Source: Flavobacteriaceae bacterium UBA980 (GTDB lineage Bacteria; Bacteroidota; Bacteroidia; Flavobacteriales; Flavobacteriaceae). From it: a DNA stretch of 42,188 nucleotides. The stretch covers positions 105,598 through 147,785 of the forward strand of contig DBBQ01000023.1 of the NCBI GenBank assembly GCA_002292265.1. Direction: 5' to 3'. This document shows, in pieces, positions 7,449 to 16,392 of this stretch (its first letter is position 1; every line of letters starts with the position of its first letter). Position numbers and translations under genes: made by a program. The notes under the pieces are model-generated. The model was not told the DNA's origin, did no database searches, and worked only from the letters and a program-made list of their open reading frames with translations.

Positions 7449-9462
7449 AGAACCAACCGAAAAGGCCGCTGAAGAAAAAGAAGCGCCTAAGAAAACCGCA
7501 GAAAAAAAAGCAACGGCTAAAACTCCTGCGAAAAAAACTGCTGCAAAAGCAACAACCAAAAAAGCTACTACTAAAAAAGCAGCTCCTAAAAAGGAAGAAC
7601 AAGTTGAAACTCCAGAAGTGACAGCAGCAGTGGAAGAAGTGGAAACTCCTGTAGCTGAAACAACGGAAGATGTGGCTGTGGTTGAAGATCAAAAAGAAAA
7701 GATAGAAGACACCCAGAAAGCGCAAGCTGAGTTTTTAGATAACTTCAACTGGCACAACTACCAAGAAGGAATCGATGTGATCGATGAGAAACAACTCGAT
7801 GAATTTGAAAAGTTGGTTAAAGAAAACTTTGTAGATACTGCGGATGAAGATGTGATCGAAGGTACGGTGGTTTATATGACCGAACGTGAAGCGATTATTG
7901 ACATCAATGCAAAATCCGAAGGTGTGATTTCGCTTAATGAATTCCGCTACAATCCTGACCTAAAAGTTGGGGACAAGGTAGAAGTCATTGTAGACATGCG
8001 CGAAGACAGAACAGGTCAGCTAGTACTTTCTCACCGTAAAGCACGTGTGATTAAGGCATGGGACCGTGTCAATAATGCGCATGATAATTCAGAAATCGTA
8101 AGTGGTTTTATTAAATGTAGAACCAAAGGGGGGATGATCGTCGACGTATTCGGCATCGAAGCCTTTTTACCCGGTTCTCAAATTGATGTAAAACCCATCC
8201 GAGATTATGATCAGTATGTGGACAAGACCATGGAATTTAAAGTGGTCAAAATCAACCACGAGTTTAAAAATGTGGTTGTATCTCATAAAGCACTGATTGA
8301 GGCAGACATCGAAGAACAAAAGAAAGAAATCATTGGTCAACTAGAAAAAGGCCAAGTACTCGAGGGTATTGTTAAAAACATTACTTCCTACGGAGTCTTT
8401 ATCGATCTTGGAGGTGTAGACGGTTTAGTTCACATCACAGATCTATCCTGGAGTAGAATCAATCACCCTAGTGAAATTTTAGAATTGGATCAAAAACTCA
8501 ATGTAGTTATCCTTGACTTTGACGACAACAAATCTAGAATTCAATTGGGTCTGAAACAATTGAGTGCCCATCCGTGGGATCAGTTGTCTGACGAATTGAA
8601 AGAAGGAGATCGCGTCAAAGGAAAAGTGGTTGTTATTGCAGATTACGGTGCCTTTGTTGAAATCGAAGAAGGCGTAGAAGGGTTGGTACACGTTTCAGAA
8701 ATGTCATGGTCCACCCATTTGCGTTCAGCACAAGACTTTGTAAAAGTAGGAGATGAAGTAGAAGCTGTAATTTTAACTTTAGACCGTGAGTCTCGTAAAA
8801 TGTCTCTCGGTATAAAACAAATTACTCCCGATCCTTGGACGGACATCACTTCCAAATATCCGATTGGTTCAAAACACAACGGTTTGGTGAGAAACTTCAC
8901 CAACTTTGGAGTGTTTATCGAGCTTGAAGAAGGAATCGATGGTTTAGTTTACATATCGGATCTCTCTTGGACTAAAAAAGTCAAACACCCTTCTGAGGTA
9001 TTGACTTTAGGGGACAAGATAGACGTTATTGTTCTTGAACTGGATGTGGAAGGTCGAAAATTGAGTTTAGGACACAAACATACCAAAGACAACCCTTGGG
9101 ACAAGTACGAAAAGGAGTTTGCTTTAGATACGGAACACGAGGCTTCCATCACGGAAGTTGTGGATAAAGGTGCTACGATTCATTTTAATGAAGATATTGT
9201 AGCATTTGTGCCTTCACGCCATATGGAAAAAGAAGACGGTTCAAAACTCTCAAAAGGAGAAGCAGCCACCTTTAAGATCATTGAGTTCAACAAAGAATTC
9301 AAACGTGTTGTCGCCTCGCATACAGTACTCTTTAAAGAGCAAGAAATGAAGAATGTCAGGCGTGCGTCTGCAAAAGTTGCCGCTTCTAATTCGGAAAAAG
9401 CTACTCTTGGAGATTTAGATGCTTTGGCTAATTTAAAAGACAAGATGGAAAAGGATGAATAA
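7441..9462 (+). CDS. rpsA: 30S ribosomal protein S1
   Basis: 673 residues. S1 binds mRNA on the small ribosomal subunit and helps initiation, which is especially relevant in a phylum with few Shine-Dalgarno sites. Six S1 (OB-fold) repeats can be seen starting near residues 137, 218, 306, 390, 477 and 564; repeats 3-5 are the most canonical (for example VKNITSYGVFIDLGGVDGLV), repeats 1, 2 and 6 more diverged. The first ~95 residues are a low-complexity Lys/Ala/Thr/Pro tract followed by an acidic Val/Glu stretch, an extension common in Bacteroidota S1 and absent from E. coli S1. Expression is from the promoter at 7302-7331 through a structured leader, and a strong terminator follows. Confidence 0.96.
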   Translation: MAKEPTEKAAEEKEAPKKTAEKKATAKTPAKKTAAKATTKKATTKKAAPKKEEQVETPEVTAAVEEVETPVAETTEDVAVVEDQKEKIEDTQKAQAEFLDNFNWHNYQEGIDVIDEKQLDEFEKLVKENFVDTADEDVIEGTVVYMTEREAIIDINAKSEGVISLNEFRYNPDLKVGDKVEVIVDMREDRTGQLVLSHRKARVIKAWDRVNNAHDNSEIVSGFIKCRTKGGMIVDVFGIEAFLPGSQIDVKPIRDYDQYVDKTMEFKVVKINHEFKNVVVSHKALIEADIEEQKKEIIGQLEKGQVLEGIVKNITSYGVFIDLGGVDGLVHITDLSWSRINHPSEILELDQKLNVVILDFDDNKSRIQLGLKQLSAHPWDQLSDELKEGDRVKGKVVVIADYGAFVEIEEGVEGLVHVSEMSWSTHLRSAQDFVKVGDEVEAVILTLDRESRKMSLGIKQITPDPWTDITSKYPIGSKHNGLVRNFTNFGVFIELEEGIDGLVYISDLSWTKKVKHPSEVLTLGDKIDVIVLELDVEGRKLSLGHKHTKDNPWDKYEKEFALDTEHEASITEVVDKGATIHFNEDIVAFVPSRHMEKEDGSKLSKGEAATFKIIEFNKEFKRVVASHTVLFKEQEMKNVRRASAKVAASNSEKATLGDLDALANLKDKMEKDE

Positions 9463-9490
9463 AAACCATTCTACTTGTTTTAAAATGTTA

Positions 9491-9518
9491 AAAACCCTCC
9501 CTATGGAGGGTTTTTTTT
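9491..9518 (+). terminator. Rho-independent terminator of rpsA
   Basis: AAAACCCTCC, loop CTAT, GGAGGG, then eight T residues: a 6-bp GC-rich stem extended by A-T pairs, 28 bases after the rpsA stop. It separates rpsA from pyrR. Confidence 0.9.
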
Positions 9519-9534
9519 ATACTCTAGAAAACAA

Positions 9535-9542
9535 TACTTTTG
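9535..9542 (+). promoter_or_regulatory. Candidate -7 element TACTTTTG for the pyrR operon
   Basis: TACTTTTG matches TAnnTTTG and lies 15 bases before the pyrR ATG at 9558, so the mRNA leader would be only about 10 bases. The -33 region falls in the T-tract of the rpsA terminator and has no clear TTG. Confidence 0.45.
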
Positions 9543-9557
9543 TGATATATTCTTCGA

Positions 9558-10100
9558 ATGGCATCTAAGGTACTTCTCAGCAAACAAAAAGTCAGCATCA
9601 TCTTGAATCGATTGTGTCATCAATTGATGGAGCGCCATGGAGATTTTTCAAACACCGTTTTGGTAGGTCTTCAGCCCCGTGGTACCCTTTTGTTGGAGCG
9701 TTTACTGGAATTGCTAAAAAAAGAAGGTTTTGGAGTCATTCAATCGGGAATACTGGACACCACATTTTTTAGAGATGATTTTAGGAGAAGTGAAAAAACG
9801 CTCAATGCGAAAACTACGGAAATGAATGTAATGGTGGAGGGAAAAGAGGTGGTTTTGATTGACGATGTTTTATTTACAGGTAGAAGTATCCGTTCTGCAC
9901 TTACGGCAATCGATAGTTACGGCAGGCCAAAGTCCATCGAGTTATTGGTCTTGGTAGATCGAAGATTCAGTCGTCATTTACCGATACAGCCAGATTATCT
10001 GGGTGCTCAGGTAGATGCATTACAAGGGGATAAGGTAAAGGTGGTTTGGTCCGAAGAGCAAGAGGAAAGTATCATTTATTTAGAAAAACACAGCGAATGA
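9558..10100 (+). CDS. pyrR: PyrR, bifunctional pyr operon regulator / uracil phosphoribosyltransferase
   Basis: 180 residues, the normal length. The PRPP-binding motif of type I phosphoribosyltransferases is VVLIDDVLFTGRS, with D102/D103, and the hood and arginine-rich segments (LVGLQPRG, FFRDDFRR) match PyrR. In Firmicutes PyrR binds pyr mRNA in response to UMP and PRPP and attenuates transcription; it also has weak uracil phosphoribosyltransferase activity. Here it is the first gene of an operon and overlaps pyrB by 4 bases (ATGA). The very short apparent leader contains no room for an attenuator, so its regulatory target is unclear; it could act at another locus or only as an enzyme. Confidence 0.92.
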   Translation: MASKVLLSKQKVSIILNRLCHQLMERHGDFSNTVLVGLQPRGTLLLERLLELLKKEGFGVIQSGILDTTFFRDDFRRSEKTLNAKTTEMNVMVEGKEVVLIDDVLFTGRSIRSALTAIDSYGRPKSIELLVLVDRRFSRHLPIQPDYLGAQVDALQGDKVKVVWSEEQEESIIYLEKHSE

Positions 10101-11035
10101 AAAAATTAAGTGTTTCTCATTTACTAGGAATTAAATATCTTCAACTTGAAGATTTACACTTGATTTTTGAAACGGCAACACACTTTAAAGAGGTTATCAA
10201 CAGGCCGATTAAAAAAGTTCCCAGCCTAAGAGACATTACCATCGCTAATTTATTTTTTGAAAACAGTACAAGAACAAAGCTTTCTTTTGAACTTGCGGAA
10301 AAGCGTCTGTCTGCCGATGTGATTAATTTTTCTGCCAGCCAGTCCTCCGTTTCCAAGGGAGAGACCCTAGTCGATACGGTCAATAATATCTTAGCCATGA
10401 AAGTGGATCTGATCGTGATGCGCCATCCCAATCCAGGCGCAGCTCACTTCTTGTCAAAACAAGTAGATTCTTGTATTGTCAATGCAGGTGACGGTACTCA
10501 TGAGCATCCCTCGCAAGCCTTGTTGGATGCCTACTCGTTACAAGAAAAGTTAGGCGATTTAAAGGGGAGGCGCATTGCAATTGTGGGAGATATTCTCCAT
10601 TCTCGTGTGGCACTTTCCAATATTTATGCCTTAAAAATGCTCGGTGCAGAAGTGAAACTTTGTGCGCCTAAATCTCTTTTGCCTAAGAATATTGAATCGC
10701 TTGGAGTAACTACTTCTTCTGATTTAATGAGTGTGTTGAACTGGTGTGATGCGGTCAACATGCTTCGTGTACAAAAAGAACGGATGGAACTCAGTTATTT
10801 TCCTAGTACGCGGGAGTACAGTCAAAACTTTGGGCTGAATGGAGCACGTTTAAAACAACTCAGAAAAGAGATTGTAGTTTTACATCCAGGTCCGATCAAT
10901 AGGGGGGTAGAGGTAACCAGTGAAGTTGCTGATTCCGAGCAGGCAATTATTTTAGACCAAGTAGAAAACGGGGTTGCTATAAGGATGGCAATTATCTACC
11001 TTCTAGGTTCGCAACTCAATAGGGTAACAACATGA
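10097..11035 (+). CDS. pyrB: Aspartate carbamoyltransferase, catalytic subunit
   Basis: 312 residues from the ATG at 10097, which overlaps the pyrR stop; the frame is open 51 bases further upstream but only inside pyrR. It condenses carbamoyl phosphate with aspartate, the first committed step of pyrimidine synthesis. The carbamoyl phosphate motif FFENSTRTKLSFELA (S57-T-R-T-K61), the loop DGTHEHPSQALLD and the C-terminal HPGPINRGVEV are all present. No pyrI regulatory subunit is seen, as expected for the unregulated trimeric class. The stop overlaps the next small gene by 4 bases. Confidence 0.95.
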   Translation: MKKLSVSHLLGIKYLQLEDLHLIFETATHFKEVINRPIKKVPSLRDITIANLFFENSTRTKLSFELAEKRLSADVINFSASQSSVSKGETLVDTVNNILAMKVDLIVMRHPNPGAAHFLSKQVDSCIVNAGDGTHEHPSQALLDAYSLQEKLGDLKGRRIAIVGDILHSRVALSNIYALKMLGAEVKLCAPKSLLPKNIESLGVTTSSDLMSVLNWCDAVNMLRVQKERMELSYFPSTREYSQNFGLNGARLKQLRKEIVVLHPGPINRGVEVTSEVADSEQAIILDQVENGVAIRMAIIYLLGSQLNRVTT

Positions 11036-11343
11036 TAGAGCTGGAAAGCCCAGATATAGGGTATTTAGAAGCAGCAGCAGTTGGCAAAAACGAAAATCAG
11101 CTGTTTTCCAAATTGCAGCAACTAACGGTTGACTTGATTGTAGATTGTTCCTCACTCGTCTTAAGTTCAGAGGTTTTAAACTCTTTAAAAGTCCACCAAG
11201 ACAAAATCAATAAATGTTTTGTTGTAATTCTTCCTGTTGAGCAGCAAGGTCAGTATCCTGAAGATTGGAATTGTGTTCCCACCAAAACCGAAGCTTTAGA
11301 CTTTGTCACCTTTGAGCAAATGCAACGCGATTTAGGCTTTTGA
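11032..11343 (+). CDS. Small STAS-like protein of unknown function
   Basis: 103 residues. Hydrophobic strands alternate with helices (LTVDLIVDCSSLVLSSEVLNSL, CFVVILPV, FEQMQRDLGF) in a way that resembles the STAS/anti-anti-sigma fold. I recall similar small proteins directly before rnz in other Flavobacteriia, ending in the same acidic helix plus RDLGF, often mislabelled ribonuclease Z. It overlaps pyrB by 4 bases and ends 1 base before rnz, so it is in the same transcript. There is no clear conserved phosphorylatable Ser in an SxGxxxL motif, so a partner-switch role is not supported. Confidence 0.6.
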   Translation: MIELESPDIGYLEAAAVGKNENQLFSKLQQLTVDLIVDCSSLVLSSEVLNSLKVHQDKINKCFVVILPVEQQGQYPEDWNCVPTKTEALDFVTFEQMQRDLGF

Positions 11344-11344
11344 T

Positions 11345-12253
11345 ATGATGGAACTCACTATTTTAGGATGCCACTCCGCTACACCCAGAGCGAATAAACA
11401 CACTACCTCACAACTCCTCGAAGTTCAAGGGAATCTTTTTCTCATAGATTGTGGAGAAGGAACCCAAATGCAATTGCGAAAATGCAAAGCGAAGTTTTCT
11501 AGAATCCAACATATTTTCATCTCCCATTTACACGGCGATCATTTTTATGGCCTTGTCGGATTAATCAGTAGTTTTCGATTATTAGGCCGTTCCGCTCCCT
11601 TGCATGTTTACGGACCGAAAGGGATCAAAGAAATTATTACACTACAACTCAAATTGGCAAAATCTTGGACGGATTATTCGCTTCATTTTCATGAGCTCTC
11701 TTCCTCAAAAAGTGAAATTCTTTTTGAAGACGAAGTGGTTTCCGTAGCTACGCTTCCGCTAGATCATCGGGTATACACCAATGGATTTTTGTTTACTTCA
11801 AAAACGACAAAACGTAAAATTAATACCGCCGCAGTCGCCGATTTAGATTTGGAACACTACCACTACCGTCAACTTCAACAAGGCCTCCCGATTACACTAG
11901 CCGATGGCCGTTCTTTTGAAAATACCACATTAACCTTAGCCCCAGAACCTGCAAAAAAATATGCGTTTTGTAGTGATACAGCATACCTTGAGTCTTTGAT
12001 TCCATTAGTTCAAGGTGTAGATGTACTGTATCACGAGTCTACTTTTTTAGAAAAACATGCTGATTTAGCAGAGAAAACCAAACACAGCACCGCACTGCAA
12101 GCAGCAAAAGTTGCCAAAGCTGCTGAAGTAAAACGTTTACTTTTAGGACATTATTCTAATCGATATACAGATAAGGAAGAGTTTATAAAAGAAGCAGCCC
12201 CTGTTTTTGATGCTGTTTTTTTATCTGAAGACCTCAAAACCTTTTCGATTTAA
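11345..12253 (+). CDS. rnz: Ribonuclease Z
   Basis: 302 residues. RNase Z is a metallo-beta-lactamase-fold endonuclease that cuts pre-tRNAs 3' of the discriminator base; this matters here because the tRNA-Ser gene in the window has no encoded CCA. The zinc motif HLHGDH is at residues 61-66, with further ligands in PLDHRVYTNGF, FCSDTA and LLLGHYSNRY. The start is one of two adjacent ATG codons (11345 or 11348). It follows the STAS-like gene by one base and is likely co-transcribed with pyrR-pyrB. Confidence 0.93.
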   Translation: MMELTILGCHSATPRANKHTTSQLLEVQGNLFLIDCGEGTQMQLRKCKAKFSRIQHIFISHLHGDHFYGLVGLISSFRLLGRSAPLHVYGPKGIKEIITLQLKLAKSWTDYSLHFHELSSSKSEILFEDEVVSVATLPLDHRVYTNGFLFTSKTTKRKINTAAVADLDLEHYHYRQLQQGLPITLADGRSFENTTLTLAPEPAKKYAFCSDTAYLESLIPLVQGVDVLYHESTFLEKHADLAEKTKHSTALQAAKVAKAAEVKRLLLGHYSNRYTDKEEFIKEAAPVFDAVFLSEDLKTFSI

Positions 12254-12281
12254 TTAAAATGGATTGTAACTTGCAAAATCA

Positions 12282-12929
12282 ATGGAAAAAGAAGATTTAG
12301 GACATCTGCGAAAGTCGTACGAAAAAAACGCGCTGGATAGTAAAGATCTCAACAACGATCCTATGGGATTCTTTAAACTTTGGCTAGAGGAGGCCGTTAG
12401 CCATCCTGCCATTGAAGAAGCCAATGCTATGTCTTTAGCGACTCTAGGATTGGATGATTTTCCTAAAGCACGGGTAGTGTTGCTCAAAGCTTTTACAGCA
12501 GAAGGTTTTGTGTTTTACACGAACTATCAAAGCGAAAAAGGAATGGCTATTGAACACCACAGTAAAGTTGGGCTTTCTTTCTTTTGGCCTGCTCTAGAGC
12601 GTCAAGTAATTATTAAGGGGGAAGCAGAAAAATTACCACCAGAAGACTCCGATCGTTATTTTATCTCACGTCCTAAAGGTAGTCAGCTGGGTGCAATCGT
12701 ATCAGATCAAAGCAAAGTCATTTCGGATCGATCCATCATAGAAGCCAAATTAGAAGCGCTAGAGATCGAATACGAACATGAAATGCCAAAAAGGCCGGAT
12801 CATTGGGGAGGCTATTTAGTCAACCCAAGTTGCATTGAGTTTTGGCAAGGAAGACCCAATCGACTGCACGATCGGGTACGTTGTCAATTGCAATCTGGAT
12901 TTTGGAACCTTCAACGCTTAGCCCCTTAG
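12282..12929 (+). CDS. pdxH: Pyridoxamine 5'-phosphate oxidase
   Basis: 215 residues, full length. It oxidises pyridoxine- or pyridoxamine-5'-phosphate to PLP with FMN. Typical features are the N-terminal helix LRKSYEKNALD, the FMN-binding segment ARVVLLKAFTAEGFVFYTNY followed by SEKG, and the conserved end FWQGRPNRLHDRVRC...WNLQRLAP. It follows rnz by 28 bases and lies 1 base before the SixA-type gene, so it belongs to the same plus-strand block. PLP users in the window include thrC. Confidence 0.95.
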   Translation: MEKEDLGHLRKSYEKNALDSKDLNNDPMGFFKLWLEEAVSHPAIEEANAMSLATLGLDDFPKARVVLLKAFTAEGFVFYTNYQSEKGMAIEHHSKVGLSFFWPALERQVIIKGEAEKLPPEDSDRYFISRPKGSQLGAIVSDQSKVISDRSIIEAKLEALEIEYEHEMPKRPDHWGGYLVNPSCIEFWQGRPNRLHDRVRCQLQSGFWNLQRLAP

Positions 12930-12930
12930 T

Positions 12931-13416
12931 ATGAAAGAGTTAGTTCTTTTACGGCACGCAAAATCCTCTTGGGAACTCAATGTGGCGGATCGTCATCGTC
13001 CTCTTACAGAGAAAGGGATGCAACGAATCCAAAAGATGGTATTGGCGAAACCAGAGGTGTTTTCGGATGCAGAAATCATTTATACCAGCCCAGCTAATCG
13101 TGCCTGTCATACAGCTTCCATAATGGTGCACAGTTTGAATCTGCCTTTTGAAAAAGTCGTTTTAGCAGAAGAGTTATACACTTTTGAAGCCTCCAAGCTT
13201 CTCTATTTTATTCAAACCATTTTGGACACTTATCAACGCGTTGTTTGTGTAGGTCATAACCCTGCTTTTACACAGGCCGTGGAGTACCTTAGTGGTTCTC
13301 AATTCGATCATCTACCAACTGCAGCTTGGGCAAAACTGAAATTCACTCAAAACAATTGGAAAGACATTTCAAACGGCACCCTTTCACTTGGTATGCCAAA
13401 AAAAATAGTGCAGTAG
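12931..13416 (+). CDS. SixA-type histidine phosphatase
   Basis: 161 residues of the histidine phosphatase (phosphoglycerate mutase-like) superfamily. The catalytic motif is LLRHAKSSW near residue 8 (RHx), with a conserved TEKGMQR, the second arginine in IYTSPANRACHTA and the second catalytic histidine in VVCVGHNPAF. SixA in E. coli dephosphorylates phosphohistidine on ArcB and PTS proteins; the substrate here is unknown. The tight linkage to ppk1 (1 base gap) suggests a link to phosphate or polyphosphate metabolism, which is inference from context. Confidence 0.85.
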   Translation: MKELVLLRHAKSSWELNVADRHRPLTEKGMQRIQKMVLAKPEVFSDAEIIYTSPANRACHTASIMVHSLNLPFEKVVLAEELYTFEASKLLYFIQTILDTYQRVVCVGHNPAFTQAVEYLSGSQFDHLPTAAWAKLKFTQNNWKDISNGTLSLGMPKKIVQ

Positions 13417-13417
13417 T

Positions 13418-15475
13418 ATGGAACAAAAGCAACGCTATATAAATCGGGAGTTGAGTTGGTTGGACTTTAACGCTAGAGTGCTGCAGGAGGCAGCACACAA
13501 AGATGTCCCCCTGCTGGAACGACTTCGCTTTATTGGTATTTTTTCAAACAACTTGGATGAATTTTTTCAAGTGCGCTTTGCCACGGTTCAACGTATTGCA
13601 CAGTCTGAAATGACTGGGAAGAAAATTTTTGGTGGACAAAGCGCTTCCGACCTTTTGAAATCGATTACTAAAAAAGTGATTGAACAGCAAAAAGAAAGTT
13701 CTCAGATCCTTACCTCTATTGAAAAAGAACTTGAGAAGGAACAAATATATCTGATTAATGAAAATCAAGTTTTAGCAGAACATGAGGCTTTTTTAAAAGA
13801 ATATTTTATTCAAAAAGTGAGTCCCGCATTGATGACCATAGTAGTATCAGAAGATGAAAATCAAGATTTCTCTGACCACTTGGCGTTTTTGGCAGTAAAA
13901 CTGCGTTTTCAAGAAAACGATACTGAAAAAACGCAATACGCGCTTATAGAATTGCCCACAGATTTAGATCGATTTGTTGTATTGCCCAATCTAGGTGAAA
14001 AGCAGTATGTAATGTTTCTCGATGATCTAATCCGTTATCATTTCCATTTGATATTCAATTTTTTTGAATTCACGCATATCGAATCTCATATGATCAAGGT
14101 CACAAGAGATGCCGAGTTGGACATGGAAGGGGATGTTTCTAAAAGCTATATTAATAAAATCGTTGAAAGTGTACGAGAGCGCATTTTAGCTGAGCCAGTC
14201 CGTTTGGTATACGATAATGAAATTGCACCGGACACCCTAGAGATTGTAAAAAACCTGTTGGGTGTGGGTACCAATGACAGTTTGATTCCCGGCGGTCGTT
14301 ACCACCACCGCAGGGATTATATGAATTTTCCACAGCTCCATCGCAGGGATCTCCAGTACGAGCGGAAAGATCCCCTGCCCATCGAGGGACTTTCTTTAGA
14401 GAAAAGTATTTTTAAGGTGTTGGAGTCTAAAGATTACTTGCTCTACACTCCCTATCATAGTTTTTCGTTTGTTATCAAATTTTTACGTGAGGCCGCATTG
14501 GACCCTGAAGTTACTACGATAAAAATCACCATCTATCGTTTATCAAAAATTTCCAATGTTGCACGTTCTTTAATCAATGCTGCTAAAAATGGAAAAAAAG
14601 TTTTGGTTCAAATTGAATTGCAAGCCCGATTTGACGAAACGAACAACATCACCTATGCCGAGCAAATGCAAGCTGCGGGAGTTGAACTTATTTTTGGTAT
14701 TCCCGGATTAAAGGTGCACTCTAAGATTTGCGTTATTGAGAAAAAAACCCAAGGAAAGAAAAAACGCTATGGGTTTATCAGTACTGGAAACTTTAACGAG
14801 GATACTGCCAAAATTTACACCGACTACACCTTGTTTACTTCCAATCAAAAAATCCTAAAAGAGGTCAATAAAGTTTTCAATTTCCTTCAAGTCCATTACA
14901 AATTAAAAAAGTACAAACACCTAATCGTTTCTCCTCATTACACGAAAAACGCTTTGGTAAAAATGATCAACCAAGAAATTGAAAACCACAAAGCGGGTCT
15001 GCCTAGCGGAATTCGATTGAAGCTGAATGCCATTACCAATTTTTCCATGATTGAAAAGTTGTATGAAGCCAGTACTGCGGGTGTCCCCATCCAAATGATT
15101 GTTCGAGGCATTTGCTGTTTGATCCCAGGGGTAAAAGGGATGAGTGAAAATATTGAAGTCATCAGTGTGGTAGATCGATATTTAGAGCACCCTAGGGTGT
15201 ATCATTTTACCAACGGGGGAACTCCAAAAATCTATATTTCATCTGCAGATTTTATGACGCGAAACATTGAGAACAGGGTAGAGGTAGCCGCACCCATAAA
15301 CGATAAGGACCTGCAACGGCAAATTACCGAGGTCTTTGACATTATCTGGAACGATAACGTCAAAGCAAGGCGGTTAAACGGTCCGATTCAAAATGCCTTT
15401 ATCAAGAACGATTCCGCACCCATACGCTCTCAATTTGAAATTTTTGATTATTACAAAAAAGAAGTCGAGAAATAA
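13418..15475 (+). CDS. ppk1: Polyphosphate kinase 1
   Basis: 685 residues. It polymerises the gamma phosphate of ATP into long-chain polyphosphate, reversibly. The N-terminal domain begins YINRELSWLDFNARVLQEA, a signature of PPK1, and the two phospholipase D-like catalytic domains follow. The autophosphorylated histidine is H434 in GLKVHSKICVIE, matching H435 of the E. coli enzyme; the adjacent TGNFNEDTAKIYTDY is also conserved. It begins 1 base after the SixA-type gene and precedes ppx by 27 bases, so synthesis and degradation genes are together. Confidence 0.96.
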   Translation: MEQKQRYINRELSWLDFNARVLQEAAHKDVPLLERLRFIGIFSNNLDEFFQVRFATVQRIAQSEMTGKKIFGGQSASDLLKSITKKVIEQQKESSQILTSIEKELEKEQIYLINENQVLAEHEAFLKEYFIQKVSPALMTIVVSEDENQDFSDHLAFLAVKLRFQENDTEKTQYALIELPTDLDRFVVLPNLGEKQYVMFLDDLIRYHFHLIFNFFEFTHIESHMIKVTRDAELDMEGDVSKSYINKIVESVRERILAEPVRLVYDNEIAPDTLEIVKNLLGVGTNDSLIPGGRYHHRRDYMNFPQLHRRDLQYERKDPLPIEGLSLEKSIFKVLESKDYLLYTPYHSFSFVIKFLREAALDPEVTTIKITIYRLSKISNVARSLINAAKNGKKVLVQIELQARFDETNNITYAEQMQAAGVELIFGIPGLKVHSKICVIEKKTQGKKKRYGFISTGNFNEDTAKIYTDYTLFTSNQKILKEVNKVFNFLQVHYKLKKYKHLIVSPHYTKNALVKMINQEIENHKAGLPSGIRLKLNAITNFSMIEKLYEASTAGVPIQMIVRGICCLIPGVKGMSENIEVISVVDRYLEHPRVYHFTNGGTPKIYISSADFMTRNIENRVEVAAPINDKDLQRQITEVFDIIWNDNVKARRLNGPIQNAFIKNDSAPIRSQFEIFDYYKKEVEK

Positions 15476-15502
15476 AATGAATCTGACCTTAAGAAGAAAC
15501 AC

Positions 15503-16390
15503 ATGAAAATAAGGAAATATGCCGCAATTGATATAGGTTCCAATGCGGTACGTTTACTGATTTCTAATGTTATTGAATACGAGGGCAGTACACATTTTTT
15601 TAAAAATTCGCTTGTTCGTGTACCCATTCGACTGGGACAAGATGCTTTTACGATCAATAAGATCTCTGATAAAAACATCAAGAGAATGGTAAAATCGATG
15701 AAAGCTTTTCAAATGCTGATGAAAGTACATGGGGTAAAAGATTATTTAGCCTGTGCCACTTCGGCGCTTCGCGATGCAGAGAATGGCGTATTGGTCAAAG
15801 AAAAAGTTTTAAAAAAGACAGGGATCAAAATTGATATCATTGACGGAAAAGAAGAGGCGCGAATCATTTCAAATACCAATGTTTTTGAACAGATCGATCT
15901 TGAAAAAACCTTTTTATACATCGACGTTGGGGGAGGGAGTACGGAATTTAGTATTCTAAGAAAAGGTCAGCGGATTCATTCTACATCGTTTAAAATTGGG
16001 ACGGTACGTCTATTGAATGACGGGGTAGATCAAAATACATGGGTTACCGCAGCTGCTTGGGTTAAAAAGCGAACCGCTCCGTATGCAAAGATTTATCTTT
16101 TGGGAACGGGGGGAAACATCAATAAGCTTCATAAAATGGCAAATGCCAAAGACGACAGACCCATCACCTATTTAACACTAAATGCCATTTACAACAAGCT
16201 TAAGGTTTTGACTTATGAGGAACGTATCGTAAAATTAGGACTTAACCCCGACCGATCTGATGTGATCATCCCCGCCACAGAACTCTTTTTAAAAACCCTA
16301 CAGTGGAGTGGTGCTAAAGTGATTTATGTCCCCAAAGTGGGGCTTTCTGACGGAATGATTCGAGAGTTATACAATACCAGTAAAGAGTAG
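15503..16390 (+). CDS. ppx: Ppx/GppA family exopolyphosphatase
   Basis: 295 residues. The ASKHA-fold nucleotide/phosphate motifs are AAIDIGSNAVRLLI near the N terminus, ATSALRDAENG, the acid-base glutamate in DGKEEARII and the second phosphate loop FLYIDVGGGSTEFS. The length covers only the two-lobed catalytic core; the C-terminal HD-like domain of long E. coli-type Ppx is absent, as in short Ppx proteins. It could hydrolyse polyphosphate made by the adjacent Ppk1, or pppGpp (GppA activity); sequence alone does not separate these. It ends 2 bases before the convergent miaE stop, with no obvious terminator. Confidence 0.9.
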   Translation: MKIRKYAAIDIGSNAVRLLISNVIEYEGSTHFFKNSLVRVPIRLGQDAFTINKISDKNIKRMVKSMKAFQMLMKVHGVKDYLACATSALRDAENGVLVKEKVLKKTGIKIDIIDGKEEARIISNTNVFEQIDLEKTFLYIDVGGGSTEFSILRKGQRIHSTSFKIGTVRLLNDGVDQNTWVTAAAWVKKRTAPYAKIYLLGTGGNINKLHKMANAKDDRPITYLTLNAIYNKLKVLTYEERIVKLGLNPDRSDVIIPATELFLKTLQWSGAKVIYVPKVGLSDGMIRELYNTSKE

Positions 16391-16392
16391 TT

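Noticed and set aside
7372..7725. Minus-strand Phe/Ser/Cys-rich ORF of 117 residues
   Set aside because: It is the antisense of the Lys/Ala-rich N-terminal tract of ribosomal protein S1 and has no gene-like features.
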